Below the pieces are notes generated by a model. The model saw only the letters and a list, made by a program, of their open reading frames with translations, was not told where the DNA came from and made no database searches. Below, piece after piece: positions 11,937 to 21,067 of a stretch of 64,000 nt of DNA (the stretch's first letter is position 1; every line of letters starts with the position of its first letter). The position numbers were made by a program, and so were the translations under genes. The stretch is from Rhizoclosmatium globosum (Eukaryota; Chytridiomycota; Chytridiomycetes; Chytridiales; Chytriomycetaceae), in contig MCGO01000065.1 in assembly GCA_002104985.1 (NCBI GenBank), forward strand, positions 62,001 through 126,000, in the 5' to 3' direction.

Positions 11937-14900
11937 TCAAACACTAGCGTAGCGAGTGAAGCCGTCCCCTGGATTCACAGGACCACTAAAACCCACAAAG
12001 GAGTACGCTTCGACCTCTTTGGCAGACCTGAGAATGGATGAAGAAGAGTACGACGCGGTAGAATGCCATCCAGAAAATCTATCGGACAATTCCAGTTCAG
12101 GCGAATTCCAGATCTTGTTTAAGCAAGCAACAGCCAGCGATCGACTGTCATCTTCGTGAGAATCGGGAACGTCGTCTGGCTCACCATCAAAGACATCTTG
12201 AACAAACTCAGGTAAGGACAACTCTCTCGGATAGCGAATAAGGCGGTTCCCAGAAATACGGCTTCGAAACTCCCGCCCATCCAGTTCACGTAACGAGTAA
12301 CTGCCATCGTGTACGCTAACGATCACATATGGTCCATTGTAGCGGTCATCAAATTTGCGACCCCACTGTGTGTCAAGACTGGAATCCCATAACAATACCC
12401 ACTCGCCAACTTTGAAAGGCTCAGAACGAAGCTTGTGTGCATTTCGACGATTGAATTCCAAACTTGACTTGACTCTAGCTGAGTTGACTACTTCGCGGAC
12501 ACGAGAAACAGTAATCGAGTGACCATCCAGTTGCAACATACGATTAGCAAGAAGCTCACCAGTGGACATGCCATCGCGCCAGGAATGAATGAAGTAAGTG
12601 CCGAGAGCGAAATCCAATGGAAACAGCGCGTCTTGACCAATCAGGACTTTCAACGGAGAATGACCACGAATACCACAAGAAATTCTAGCTGCAAACAAAG
12701 CGGAATGGACAAATCGAGGCCAAGCCCTAGGATTGCCACGGCAAGTCTTCGCCATCGCCCGGACCAATGGCGCGTGAGCACGTTCCACAACACCCAATGC
12801 CTGCGAATTATACGGGGTAGTAACATGAATCCGGAAACCCAGTTGCTGAGACACTTCCTCCGCTTCCTTAGACGAGAACTCCCCTCCGTCCACTAACATT
12901 ACCATTGGCATCCCGAAACGCATAAACACATTCCGAACAACCCACTCCATTGATGGCTTTAAAGCTTTCGTTCCAAAGGACTCCCCTTCCGGATATCCAG
13001 ACAGATCGCAGACCATATGAAACAGGTACCGCTTACCATTCATTCCACGCGGCATATGAACCATATCACCAATCCAAACCATTACGACAGACATTGGAAC
13101 CTTACTCGGCTTACTACTTTCCACCTCTCGACGCAAACTCATATGAATACACGCAACGCACAATCCAACAATTCGACGAACATCCGCCTCCATATTCACC
13201 CAATAGTAACGCAATCTAACCTTCCGATATGTAGCACTCGCACCAAAATGTCCTCCGCCAACTCCTTCATGAGCCAACTGAATCACTCGCAACTGATCAC
13301 TTTTCTTCGCCACCACTCTAGTCGGAAACTCCCATACATCATCACTTCTACGCCACAAAAGTCCATCTCGAATAAAGTACCTCGCACTCCTCCTCTTTAT
13401 AGTTCTCAACTCTTCATTTGATTTTACGGTGCTGTTTCCACTGCTCTTTACATTTTCAATTTCGGTGCTGTTCCCACTGCTCTTCGAGTTTTCAATTTCG
13501 TTACGATTCGGTGCAGTTTCCTTGCTCGTTCCGGCGCTGTTACCGTCGCTCATTTTGGCGCTGTCACCCTGCTCTTCTGAATCCCTCGAACGCAACGAGC
13601 CCTCAGTTCGCAACAAACCCTCAGTCCGCAACAAACCCTCAAGCTCCGAAGAGCGCTCGGCAGAGCGGGGTGGATCGGTCAAATCCGTCAATTCCTTCAA
13701 GTCAACAACTGAAACTAAGTCCCCGTTCAGGAACTTAGCAACATCAAGCATCTTCACGTCCTCCTCGTATTCCGTGTAATCCACTAAATACACACGAGCA
13801 GCCTCCATCCGTCTCGTGTAACTCCCCCATTCAACTTCCGCTTCCTTCAAAGTTAAGTCGCCGACAAAACAAGACCTCACCAATTGTAACATCGAATCAA
13901 TGGCATCTTCTACTTCACGACTATCATCAGTCGCGTCCGCGTGAGGCGGAGGTTTCGAGAAAACTCGAGACAATGCATCTGGAACTCGATGCGACACCCC
14001 CTTCACCAGCTTCCAAACAACAGGAAACGTCAGAATGTACAAGATCCATCGCAACATGGTTGGGTCCGTTATCGCCGGATTGTTCACCATTCCCTTCAAC
14101 GCCGACGCGTCTGTCTCCAAAACCAACACCGGACACCCAAACACCAACACGTAACAGCGCTTCAAGTTACGAACACATGCACACAACTCTTTCTTCACTT
14201 GCGGATAGTTTCGTTCCGCTGCGTTAAACAGCCCCGAATAGAAGGCGATTGCGAATCGCTTCCCGTCAAGTCCAACCTGACGCAGCACCGCTCCTTCCCC
14301 CACCATGTAAGCATCAAACGATAGGATTGGAGGTCGATTTTCCAAATCACTCAAATCCAGGTTTCCACGAATTGGCGCCTCATTCAAACACTGCTTCAGA
14401 TCTTCGAAAGCCGCTTTCTGTTCAGACTCCCACATCCAATCTTGGCCCTTCCGGTACAACATGAATAAGGGGTAAGCTCGCAAAGAGAAACAGTCAATCC
14501 ATCCGCGCCAAACAGTCATCATTCCCAGAAACGAACGCAGCTCCGGAACACCAGTGGGATGACCCCATCTCAAAATGGCATCCACTTTACTCGGATTCAC
14601 TTGTCTACCGTCCTTAGATAACACCACTCCCAGCACTAACGCCTTTGGCACAAACAGCTCATTTTTCTCTCCGTGTAATGTCAATCCTGAATCCAGACAA
14701 CGCTGCAAAGTTCGCGCCAACGCATCCATGTGCTCCACTACAAACACACGAACTCCGGGAATACTCGACTCCCCAAGATCCGGCGGCTTCCCAGTGAACA
14801 CCGCCATATCATCAATAAAAACCTCACACTCACCTTCTTTATGGAAAACCATAACCGAAACACGCTGCGCGTGAGGAGGGCTCCCAGTCCACCCCTGTGG

Positions 14901-17540
14901 CAACCCAGTCATCCGCATCAACCCCAACGGCGTCATAATAGCCGTCATATCGCGATCACGCTCATCTAGTGGTATCTGATCAAAGAAACTTATAGCATCC
15001 ACCAGTGAATATATCCAATGTCCAGCTGCGCGACTAGTCAACTCATCCATGTTTGGTGGAGATCCACAATTTCGAATAGAAACCTTGTTTAACAACTGGA
15101 GATCTTGAATAAAACGAATTCCACCATCCTTCTTAGCGACGACAAACCACGGCGATGCATAAGCGCCGACTGAAGGTTCCATTACACCCACTGCAAGTTT
15201 CTGACGAAGAAACTCAATCAATTTCGGGAAATGCGCCCGCGGAATTGGGCGCTCTCGGACATTCCAAGGCACATGAGGAACAGTATGAATCCTGATAGGT
15301 TTGATGACTTCCTCTTTCAATCGCCCCCGTTCAGTCAAATCAAAGGCAAAAGCCTTATCATACGGGCGCAACCTCTCCTTCAAATACTCCACTTCAGATT
15401 CACGCAAAAAATCCGGATCCAGCTCCCGCGTTTTACGAAACATGGCATCCAACCTTTCCTCTGTAAGTCGCAATTTTGGTGGTTCAGCCACCACCCCTTT
15501 CAACTCGCTCTTCCAACTATCAATCGCGGTTCCGGGAGGCAACGCAACAGCCGCAGGTCTTACTTTGTCCGCCACTTTCTTGGCCTTCGTGAACACTGAC
15601 CCTCGCATCTGCAAGACCCCTCCCTTTCCGTGATACTCCTCCGCAGTTTCTCCACCGGTATGCGCCAGAAAATTCATATAGGCGACGTGAACACGACCCA
15701 AATCATCCTCAGACAATTCCACACCGGATTCCAGGCTTTCCACCAACTCGACCAATCCTTCGGCGTCTTCAGCCACTGAAAACAGAGGTACGGCAACACC
15801 AATCACTCGTTCGTCAGTCAAACCAAACCGTTCTTCCAGATTGATCTTCGCGCCTACGTTATTAACAAACCCTTCAATCGGTAGAAACCCATAATCTAAC
15901 GCAACAGAGCCATCATTGCCTCCAAAACCAGCATCAGACGCTGATTCCTTCACTGGCTCAGGCGATGAGTGGTCGATCACCTCAAAGCCCTCGTTCGAAC
16001 TGTTCACAACCGGCCCAGGCACGTCAGACGAGACAGGTAAAAAGTTGTTCCATCTCAAACATGTACTTGACTCCTGGTTTGAATCAGAATCGCTGTCATC
16101 ACTGTGCACCAAACTAGGCATGTCCGAATACGATTCAGAACACACCGAACTACTCGCAACCGATTCAGGCACATCAGACGAAACAGGTAAAAAGTCGTTC
16201 CATCTCAAACATGTACTTGACTCCTGGTTTGAATCAGAATCGCTGTCCTCGCTGTGTGCCAAACTGGGCATATCCGAATATGATTCAGAATACGCCGATA
16301 CCGACTCAACATCATCCAAACCCATATGAACGCTAACCCTCACATCATCTTTCGCCGACCGCCGTGAAGCAGGGGCGTCCGAATCCGAATCACTCAAAAG
16401 GTCAGGCATATCTTCATTGCATTCAGAATGCTCTGAGGACAATGCCGCTTCGCAGATAGAACAAGCCCACAACGGGTCGTTCAACGCGCCACACCCATCA
16501 CACACCAAAGGCGACGAGTCCTCCGATGATGTTTCTCCAAAATCATTTCCATTTTCAGAAACAGTTCCTCCGTCCGAACCAATTGCCAAATGACTGAAAG
16601 TCATGCACAGATCCTCCAAAGGAATAACAGAGATCACTGGAACATGATCTGACGCAGAAAACTCAGACAGGTGTTTAGTTGATGAACGAATAGAAGCAGT
16701 GCCAAAAATTCCATCATAGCGCATTCCTAGATTCCCGCGACGGTCAAGATGGAACCAAGTGGTGAAACAGTCCGATACAGAAGGATGCTCCCGCCGCCAA
16801 AAGTCAACCACCGATTGTTTCATCTCTTTCATCAACTCACGTTCAACGGATTGGAATCCAGAGGAGATTAGAGGAATCACATTCGGGTGAATGTCCGATT
16901 CCTCTGCAGAGATGTTAAAATCACCGCCCATCAAAATGGAAAATCCCTCCCTCTTCAAAGAGGCGAGACGTTCATTGAGACATTGATGAAACAGCCGTTT
17001 GAATGGCTCCCGATGGGTATTACCTCGGCTGGCAGAAGGACAATACACGCTGATAAAAACTTGGCGTTCGTAGCAGACTTCGACGTAGCGACCCTCCATT
17101 TGGTCGGAACTCCAACCAGGAAACTCAGTGATGAACCAAGTTGGAGGGGCAGGGAACAGATCACGGCACAACCAAACAGATGCTCCATTATTTCCAGGCT
17201 TCAAGCGGTTCTTTGAAGTGTACACCTCAAACTTTGCTTCAAAATTGAAGCGAGGATCAAGAACGTCCGCGACTTTGAACGCATCGATGTGAGAGAAGGG
17301 ACCAAGGCGGTCCTCAGTTCCAAAGATTACATCGGCGCAGTACAGCCGATGAATATGATCAAGAGAAGCTTTCCTGAAGAATGAACCTAGCAAGTTCCAA
17401 TTCAAGGCAAAGGCTTCGAGGGCAGGGATGCCCGTTTCAACTGGCATGCAATCACAACTCAATTTAAATTTCAGAAGTAGTAGAAGCGCAAGCGCGATGT
17501 GGCAATCAATAGTTGCAGATAGTAGAGACCAGAAATGCAA
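11937..17540 (-). CDS. ORF2: APE endonuclease-RT-RNase H-integrase polyprotein
   Basis: 1867 residues in one exon. Residues about 40-310 form an exonuclease III/APE1-type fold, with the metal and catalytic residues recognisable: N47/N49, E76, Y166, D207 and N209 in GGDFNIS, D276 in MRYDGIF, D298-H299 in SDHVP. A C-x2-C-x9-C-x2-C zinc motif follows (347-363). Next comes an acidic Ser/Asp-rich region with two 50-residue tandem repeats (about 400-505). RT covers about 730-1000 (active site FIDD near 908), RNase H about 1075-1200, the HHCC zinc domain about 1435-1475, and the DDE core has D near 1490, D near 1550 and E near 1587. A GPY/F-like module contains YNGPYVI. There is no chromodomain. The start may be M1 or the better-placed M32. 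ORF2 lies in a different frame from ORF1, 274 nt downstream. Confidence 0.93.
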   Translation of the reverse strand: MHFWSLLSATIDCHIALALLLLLKFKLSCDCMPVETGIPALEAFALNWNLLGSFFRKASLDHIHRLYCADVIFGTEDRLGPFSHIDAFKVADVLDPRFNFEAKFEVYTSKNRLKPGNNGASVWLCRDLFPAPPTWFITEFPGWSSDQMEGRYVEVCYERQVFISVYCPSASRGNTHREPFKRLFHQCLNERLASLKREGFSILMGGDFNISAEESDIHPNVIPLISSGFQSVERELMKEMKQSVVDFWRREHPSVSDCFTTWFHLDRRGNLGMRYDGIFGTASIRSSTKHLSEFSASDHVPVISVIPLEDLCMTFSHLAIGSDGGTVSENGNDFGETSSEDSSPLVCDGCGALNDPLWACSICEAALSSEHSECNEDMPDLLSDSDSDAPASRRSAKDDVRVSVHMGLDDVESVSAYSESYSDMPSLAHSEDSDSDSNQESSTCLRWNDFLPVSSDVPESVASSSVCSESYSDMPSLVHSDDSDSDSNQESSTCLRWNNFLPVSSDVPGPVVNSSNEGFEVIDHSSPEPVKESASDAGFGGNDGSVALDYGFLPIEGFVNNVGAKINLEERFGLTDERVIGVAVPLFSVAEDAEGLVELVESLESGVELSEDDLGRVHVAYMNFLAHTGGETAEEYHGKGGVLQMRGSVFTKAKKVADKVRPAAVALPPGTAIDSWKSELKGVVAEPPKLRLTEERLDAMFRKTRELDPDFLRESEVEYLKERLRPYDKAFAFDLTERGRLKEEVIKPIRIHTVPHVPWNVRERPIPRAHFPKLIEFLRQKLAVGVMEPSVGAYASPWFVVAKKDGGIRFIQDLQLLNKVSIRNCGSPPNMDELTSRAAGHWIYSLVDAISFFDQIPLDERDRDMTAIMTPLGLMRMTGLPQGWTGSPPHAQRVSVMVFHKEGECEVFIDDMAVFTGKPPDLGESSIPGVRVFVVEHMDALARTLQRCLDSGLTLHGEKNELFVPKALVLGVVLSKDGRQVNPSKVDAILRWGHPTGVPELRSFLGMMTVWRGWIDCFSLRAYPLFMLYRKGQDWMWESEQKAAFEDLKQCLNEAPIRGNLDLSDLENRPPILSFDAYMVGEGAVLRQVGLDGKRFAIAFYSGLFNAAERNYPQVKKELCACVRNLKRCYVLVFGCPVLVLETDASALKGMVNNPAITDPTMLRWILYILTFPVVWKLVKGVSHRVPDALSRVFSKPPPHADATDDSREVEDAIDSMLQLVRSCFVGDLTLKEAEVEWGSYTRRMEAARVYLVDYTEYEEDVKMLDVAKFLNGDLVSVVDLKELTDLTDPPRSAERSSELEGLLRTEGLLRTEGSLRSRDSEEQGDSAKMSDGNSAGTSKETAPNRNEIENSKSSGNSTEIENVKSSGNSTVKSNEELRTIKRRSARYFIRDGLLWRRSDDVWEFPTRVVAKKSDQLRVIQLAHEGVGGGHFGASATYRKVRLRYYWVNMEADVRRIVGLCVACIHMSLRREVESSKPSKVPMSVVMVWIGDMVHMPRGMNGKRYLFHMVCDLSGYPEGESFGTKALKPSMEWVVRNVFMRFGMPMVMLVDGGEFSSKEAEEVSQQLGFRIHVTTPYNSQALGVVERAHAPLVRAMAKTCRGNPRAWPRFVHSALFAARISCGIRGHSPLKVLIGQDALFPLDFALGTYFIHSWRDGMSTGELLANRMLQLDGHSITVSRVREVVNSARVKSSLEFNRRNAHKLRSEPFKVGEWVLLWDSSLDTQWGRKFDDRYNGPYVIVSVHDGSYSLRELDGREFRSRISGNRLIRYPRELSLPEFVQDVFDGEPDDVPDSHEDDSRSLAVACLNKIWNSPELELSDRFSGWHSTASYSSSSILRSAKEVEAYSFVGFSGPVNPGDGFTRYASV
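16021..16293 (-). repeat. Tandem repeat inside ORF2 (two 150-bp-period copies)
   Basis: Two direct copies (about 16021-16143 and 16171-16293) encode an acidic Ser/Asp-rich unit containing SYSDMPSL, DSDSDSNQES and LPVSSDVP. A third weak copy (DMPDLLSDSDSD) lies further N-terminal. The 150-bp period preserves the reading frame. It forms a flexible acidic linker between the zinc motif and RT. Confidence 0.85.
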
Positions 17541-17814
17541 ACAGGCAACGGCAGGGACTCACAGAAACCTTGATGCTGACAGATAGACACGATCACTTCA
17601 ATACACAGAGGCTCCAATAAACACGATGCGCACACGCAATACTAATGTAGATGAACCGTAACAGATGTAGAATGACGCTATTCAGTGAGATCAGTGGTCG
17701 TTATTGAGTTGGTTGCTGCTGATGCACGATTTGCTCAATTTGGGAACTCTTTCTTTTATTTCAAACAACAACAATCCCAATTCAATATATCAAATGATTC
17801 AATCTCAAACATTC
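17541..17814 (-). other. Linker between retrotransposon ORF1 and ORF2
   Basis: 274 nt with stops in all useful frames, so ORF2 cannot be reached by a simple frameshift or readthrough. About 60 nt after the ORF1 stop there is an AATAAA-like motif on the minus strand. An AATTTAAATT motif occurs just inside the ORF2 start region and also just upstream of the ORF1 ATG (near 20590). ORF2 expression may use a separate transcript, splicing or re-initiation. Confidence 0.5.
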
Positions 17815-20583
17815 CTACATTCCCATCACTTCCTCCCAAGTCTTCATGCCTGGTGGACGCTCAATAATTCCAAACTGCTCAGCCTGCATTGGCTTGTCGC
17901 GAGAGACTGGCTCAACCTGGTTTCTGGGGTGGTCAGCTGGGCACGTCATAACCTGAATACTACGATTGGTAATAGGAGACGTCAACTTGTGCCACATGTT
18001 TCCGTTGGTGTCAATAACAGAACTGGAACGGGTAGAGATCAGAGTAGGCATTCCCAAAAGAAGAGCAAATGGAGACTTGTCAGCCTTAGGAGCAATGTAG
18101 ACTTTCTGAAGAACATCAACACCGCCGCGAAACCCAATCTTCGCATCGCGAATCATACCATAGATTTCACTTTCACTCCCGTTAGCACTGTACATGAACA
18201 TCACCACATTGCGATCAACAATAGACTGGGAAGCAGAGTCTTGAGCGAGACGAAAAGAGCAGACATTCATCTCCGATCCAGAGTCACCAAGAGCGCGCAA
18301 GACCACAAAGCCATCTTGAAACACTACGTCGTAGAAATGCGGGGAACCATGAGTTGAGTACTGGACTTTCGGGTCGAACGGCTGAACTCTTGAACCAACA
18401 GACATGACCCGAGCCTTGTATTCACCAATGCGAGTATACTGAGAATCAACACTGTCCATAGCAGAACCATTGCGACGAACCATGACCTTGACAAGACGTT
18501 CCTTGTCCTCAGAAGACGGCAACACACGATCCGCATTTGCACGAAGAAGTCCAACCACCGCAGATGGAAGGTCCGAGACAGAGGGCCCTTCAGACAGGAT
18601 CTTACCCATCAGCATTTGGTTTGCTGCAGATCCAGGCTGCCCCATCAAGGAATCCACCGCCATTGGAATAGGCTGCGGCTCGTCGACATCGTACACGCGG
18701 TGAGTTTTAACAGAACCGTAGAAATACTTGGCAGCTCCAGGAGAGATGGCCAGAAGCTCGACAAGCTTTAAAGTCACATCAGTATTCAAGATTCCCTTGT
18801 AAACGTCATCTGGCTTGATCTCAGTCACAGGGCCAGTCTTACCCATACGAAACGCACGTTTCTCCGGCTTTCCCAATGGAACAGGACCAGATGGAGGCGC
18901 GGGAGCAGCGGGAGCCGGAGCAGCAGGAGGCACGACCACTGGGGGAACTGGAGCAGCAACAGGTGGAGCAGAAGAACTGGAACCAAGCTCAGACAATGGC
19001 ATAAATCTGTTGGAACGAGTAACAGGTAAGCGTTTAGGGGCTGGACCAACAACCTCCTCCGGTTCTCTTGAACGTTTTGCAAAAGCCTCGGTACGAATCC
19101 GAGAAACTGCCCACGACACGTCCTGACAAGTCACCTCCAGTTCTTCAACAGGAACTTTCATGGATTCCGCGATATAACAAAAGGCTTCATCAGCCTCGTC
19201 GTGAGTCACATTGTCCACTCCACACAAACTCATAACGCTCTCCAGCGAATGCGCAACTCCGTTGTGTAACAATACAACTTTACCATTGTCGTCAAACAGT
19301 GCATATTCCATGTCCAACAAGTCACTGTCCACCAACTCCGGCACAGCGGCTTTGGTCATCATAATACGACCACGAACAGAATTCCTACTACCTGCAGGAC
19401 GCATTGATCTTTCGATCAACGCCTTGATACCACCTTTACCATAATTGGATCCCCATGGGTTTCCAGCCAGATCCGAGAGGCGACTGCGACCATTCTCTTC
19501 CTTGACTTCCTTGCAAGGCCAACCGTTCTGGCAAGCGAAAATAAAGTCTGGACATTCTCTCCAAAAGCGGTGGACTTTGACGTTGTCTCGGCGGCAGTGG
19601 TCTTCTTGACGATCACAAAAAAGGCAGCGAGAAGGTCTGGCTTGAGTACCGGCAGCCGCTGAGACCCCACCAACAGAAGGACCTTGAGCCGGAAGACCAG
19701 GAACAGCTGGAGCTGGAGCGCCGCGAACAACACTGGACACCACAGCAAGGTACATGTTCTTGATGTACTGGGGAACGTTGATCTGATCCATTGGAACACC
19801 GGCAGAGATCTTGATGGTCAAATCGGACATCATACGGGTAAGCTCGTCCACGGAAGAGGCAGGAGTCGGGGTAGATGGTCCAGTGGAAGGGGTGGTCGTC
19901 GGGTACGTCGCAGCTGGAGGTTTCTTAGGAGTCAAACGAACATACCGAGTAATAGCAGGCAACTTCTCAGCAAAAGGGTCCGCTCCTCGTGCAACCTCTC
20001 CATTCGAAGTCCCAAGTTGAACAAGTTGACGATCAATTGCCGCCTGACGAACAACAGCGGCACTGAATCCCACCCAGTCCTTAGAACGGCTGTTATTGGC
20101 ATCCACGGTGTATTTCGAGAGCTCCAAGCGATGGTGTGGCTTACATCCACCAATAAACGTCATCATGGCCTTGTTTTCGTCAGGAGCACTGCTGGCTGGG
20201 ATACGATCGTAGATCTCCTTGTAGTCGGCCCAATACTCGCCAATCAACGTGTAGGGATTTTCCTGAACGTAATCCGCTAGCGAAGACAGGTCGTGGAACG
20301 TGTAAATAACGTCCCTTGCAGCGTAGGTGTCGCGCATCCACTTTCGCACCTCGTCGAAAGTCTTCTCCTTCACTTTAATTCCAGCCGCAATAGCTGTTGC
20401 TTCTTCTACCGCAATCCAGGCATCCAGCTCGTCCGTTACAGCCTTTGAACAGAAGGCACGCAAAACCGTTACCAGCTTCACGTCTGGGGTAAGAGTCTGA
20501 GCCGTATACTTGTAGATGAATCGATCAAAATTTGAGACGCCCTCTCCGTTAAACTCGGTCTTGAGGTCGACGTTGTTGTACAT
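17815..20583 (-). CDS. ORF1: Gag with C-terminal aspartic protease
   Basis: 922 residues, single exon. The N-terminal about 210 residues are helical and capsid-like. A linker rich in Pro/Thr/Ser leads to a cysteine/histidine cluster (about 317-352, starting CLFC) that could bind nucleic acid. A Pro/Ala-rich linker follows (about 525-560). The C-terminal part is a retropepsin-type protease: the active-site Asp lies in ALGDSGSEMNV (about residue 766), and the late ALLLGMPTL motif (about 840) matches the conserved Gly-containing strand of this family. Fusing protease to Gag rather than Pol occurs in several fungal Gypsy-like elements. The ATG at 20583 is 95 bp inside the 5' LTR. Confidence 0.88.
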   Translation of the reverse strand: MYNNVDLKTEFNGEGVSNFDRFIYKYTAQTLTPDVKLVTVLRAFCSKAVTDELDAWIAVEEATAIAAGIKVKEKTFDEVRKWMRDTYAARDVIYTFHDLSSLADYVQENPYTLIGEYWADYKEIYDRIPASSAPDENKAMMTFIGGCKPHHRLELSKYTVDANNSRSKDWVGFSAAVVRQAAIDRQLVQLGTSNGEVARGADPFAEKLPAITRYVRLTPKKPPAATYPTTTPSTGPSTPTPASSVDELTRMMSDLTIKISAGVPMDQINVPQYIKNMYLAVVSSVVRGAPAPAVPGLPAQGPSVGGVSAAAGTQARPSRCLFCDRQEDHCRRDNVKVHRFWRECPDFIFACQNGWPCKEVKEENGRSRLSDLAGNPWGSNYGKGGIKALIERSMRPAGSRNSVRGRIMMTKAAVPELVDSDLLDMEYALFDDNGKVVLLHNGVAHSLESVMSLCGVDNVTHDEADEAFCYIAESMKVPVEELEVTCQDVSWAVSRIRTEAFAKRSREPEEVVGPAPKRLPVTRSNRFMPLSELGSSSSAPPVAAPVPPVVVPPAAPAPAAPAPPSGPVPLGKPEKRAFRMGKTGPVTEIKPDDVYKGILNTDVTLKLVELLAISPGAAKYFYGSVKTHRVYDVDEPQPIPMAVDSLMGQPGSAANQMLMGKILSEGPSVSDLPSAVVGLLRANADRVLPSSEDKERLVKVMVRRNGSAMDSVDSQYTRIGEYKARVMSVGSRVQPFDPKVQYSTHGSPHFYDVVFQDGFVVLRALGDSGSEMNVCSFRLAQDSASQSIVDRNVVMFMYSANGSESEIYGMIRDAKIGFRGGVDVLQKVYIAPKADKSPFALLLGMPTLISTRSSSVIDTNGNMWHKLTSPITNRSIQVMTCPADHPRNQVEPVSRDKPMQAEQFGIIERPPGMKTWEEVMGM

Positions 20584-20660
20584 GTTGAATTTAAATTGGG
20601 CTATTATGGGTGGCGTTTTTCGTTTCCAGTCCCAAAGCTTCTACTAAGATCCGCTACGGT

Positions 20661-20678
20661 TTAAACGTTGGGCTCCAC
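20661..20678 (-). promoter_or_regulatory. Candidate primer-binding site of the LTR element
   Basis: Reading the minus strand, TGGAGCCCAACG begins one base after the 5' LTR end. It starts with TGG, complementary to a tRNA CCA end, as expected for a tRNA-primed element. The matching tRNA was not identified. Confidence 0.5.
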
Positions 20679-21067
20679 TGTGGCAAGGGATACAGGTGAC
20701 TGTGTTACGCTTGCACAGACAATACTAATTGGGTTCGCTCGTAGAAGACTAAGCCAACACCTGTATGAAGACTTGGATGTAGGCTCTTGGACACTGAACA
20801 GACTACTGGGATGGACCACTTGAATCGATGACTCTTGCAACTGACGCTCACACGCGATACTAAGTAGCAATGCTCGATGATATGTGCAAATCCGGGTTCC
20901 GAGTTATCTGATGCTGGCACGCAACCGCTTTCAATAATTCTTCTTTTTATTCCTTTTAATAAACGCGTCTAACAACTATGAATATTCCCATTTACCCCAA
21001 ATCTCGGTGTAACACTAATACCACCCAACAAACACAGTAACCACCGTCCGCAGTTTCACCCACCACA
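20679..21067 (-). repeat. 5' LTR of the retrotransposon
   Basis: 389 bp, identical by eye to 11544-11932. Minus-strand transcription of the element would start here. The GCTG duplication follows at 21068-21071. Confidence 0.96.

Larger units (their letters stand above)
11544..21067 (-). mobile_element. Complete Ty3/Gypsy-type LTR retrotransposon with APE-like endonuclease
   Basis: A 9.5-kb element oriented on the minus strand. Two 389-bp LTRs (11544-11932 and 20679-21067) begin TGTGG and end CCACA and look identical base for base, which indicates a recent insertion. A 4-bp direct duplication (GCTG) flanks it at 11540-11543 and 21068-21071. Inside, ORF1 (17815-20583) carries Gag and aspartic protease. 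ORF2 (11937-17540) carries an APE-type endonuclease, a small zinc-binding motif, reverse transcriptase, RNase H and a DDE integrase with a GPY/F-type C-terminal module. Both ORFs are intact, so the element may still be active. The RT active site reads FIDD and the RT resembles a fungal Gypsy-like lineage. The endonuclease at the start of ORF2 is not part of the normal Ty3/Gypsy protein set. Confidence 0.93.

Noticed and set aside
11956..17216. Many plus-strand open frames over the retrotransposon
   Set aside because: They are antisense to the intact ORF2 and have no recognisable domains.
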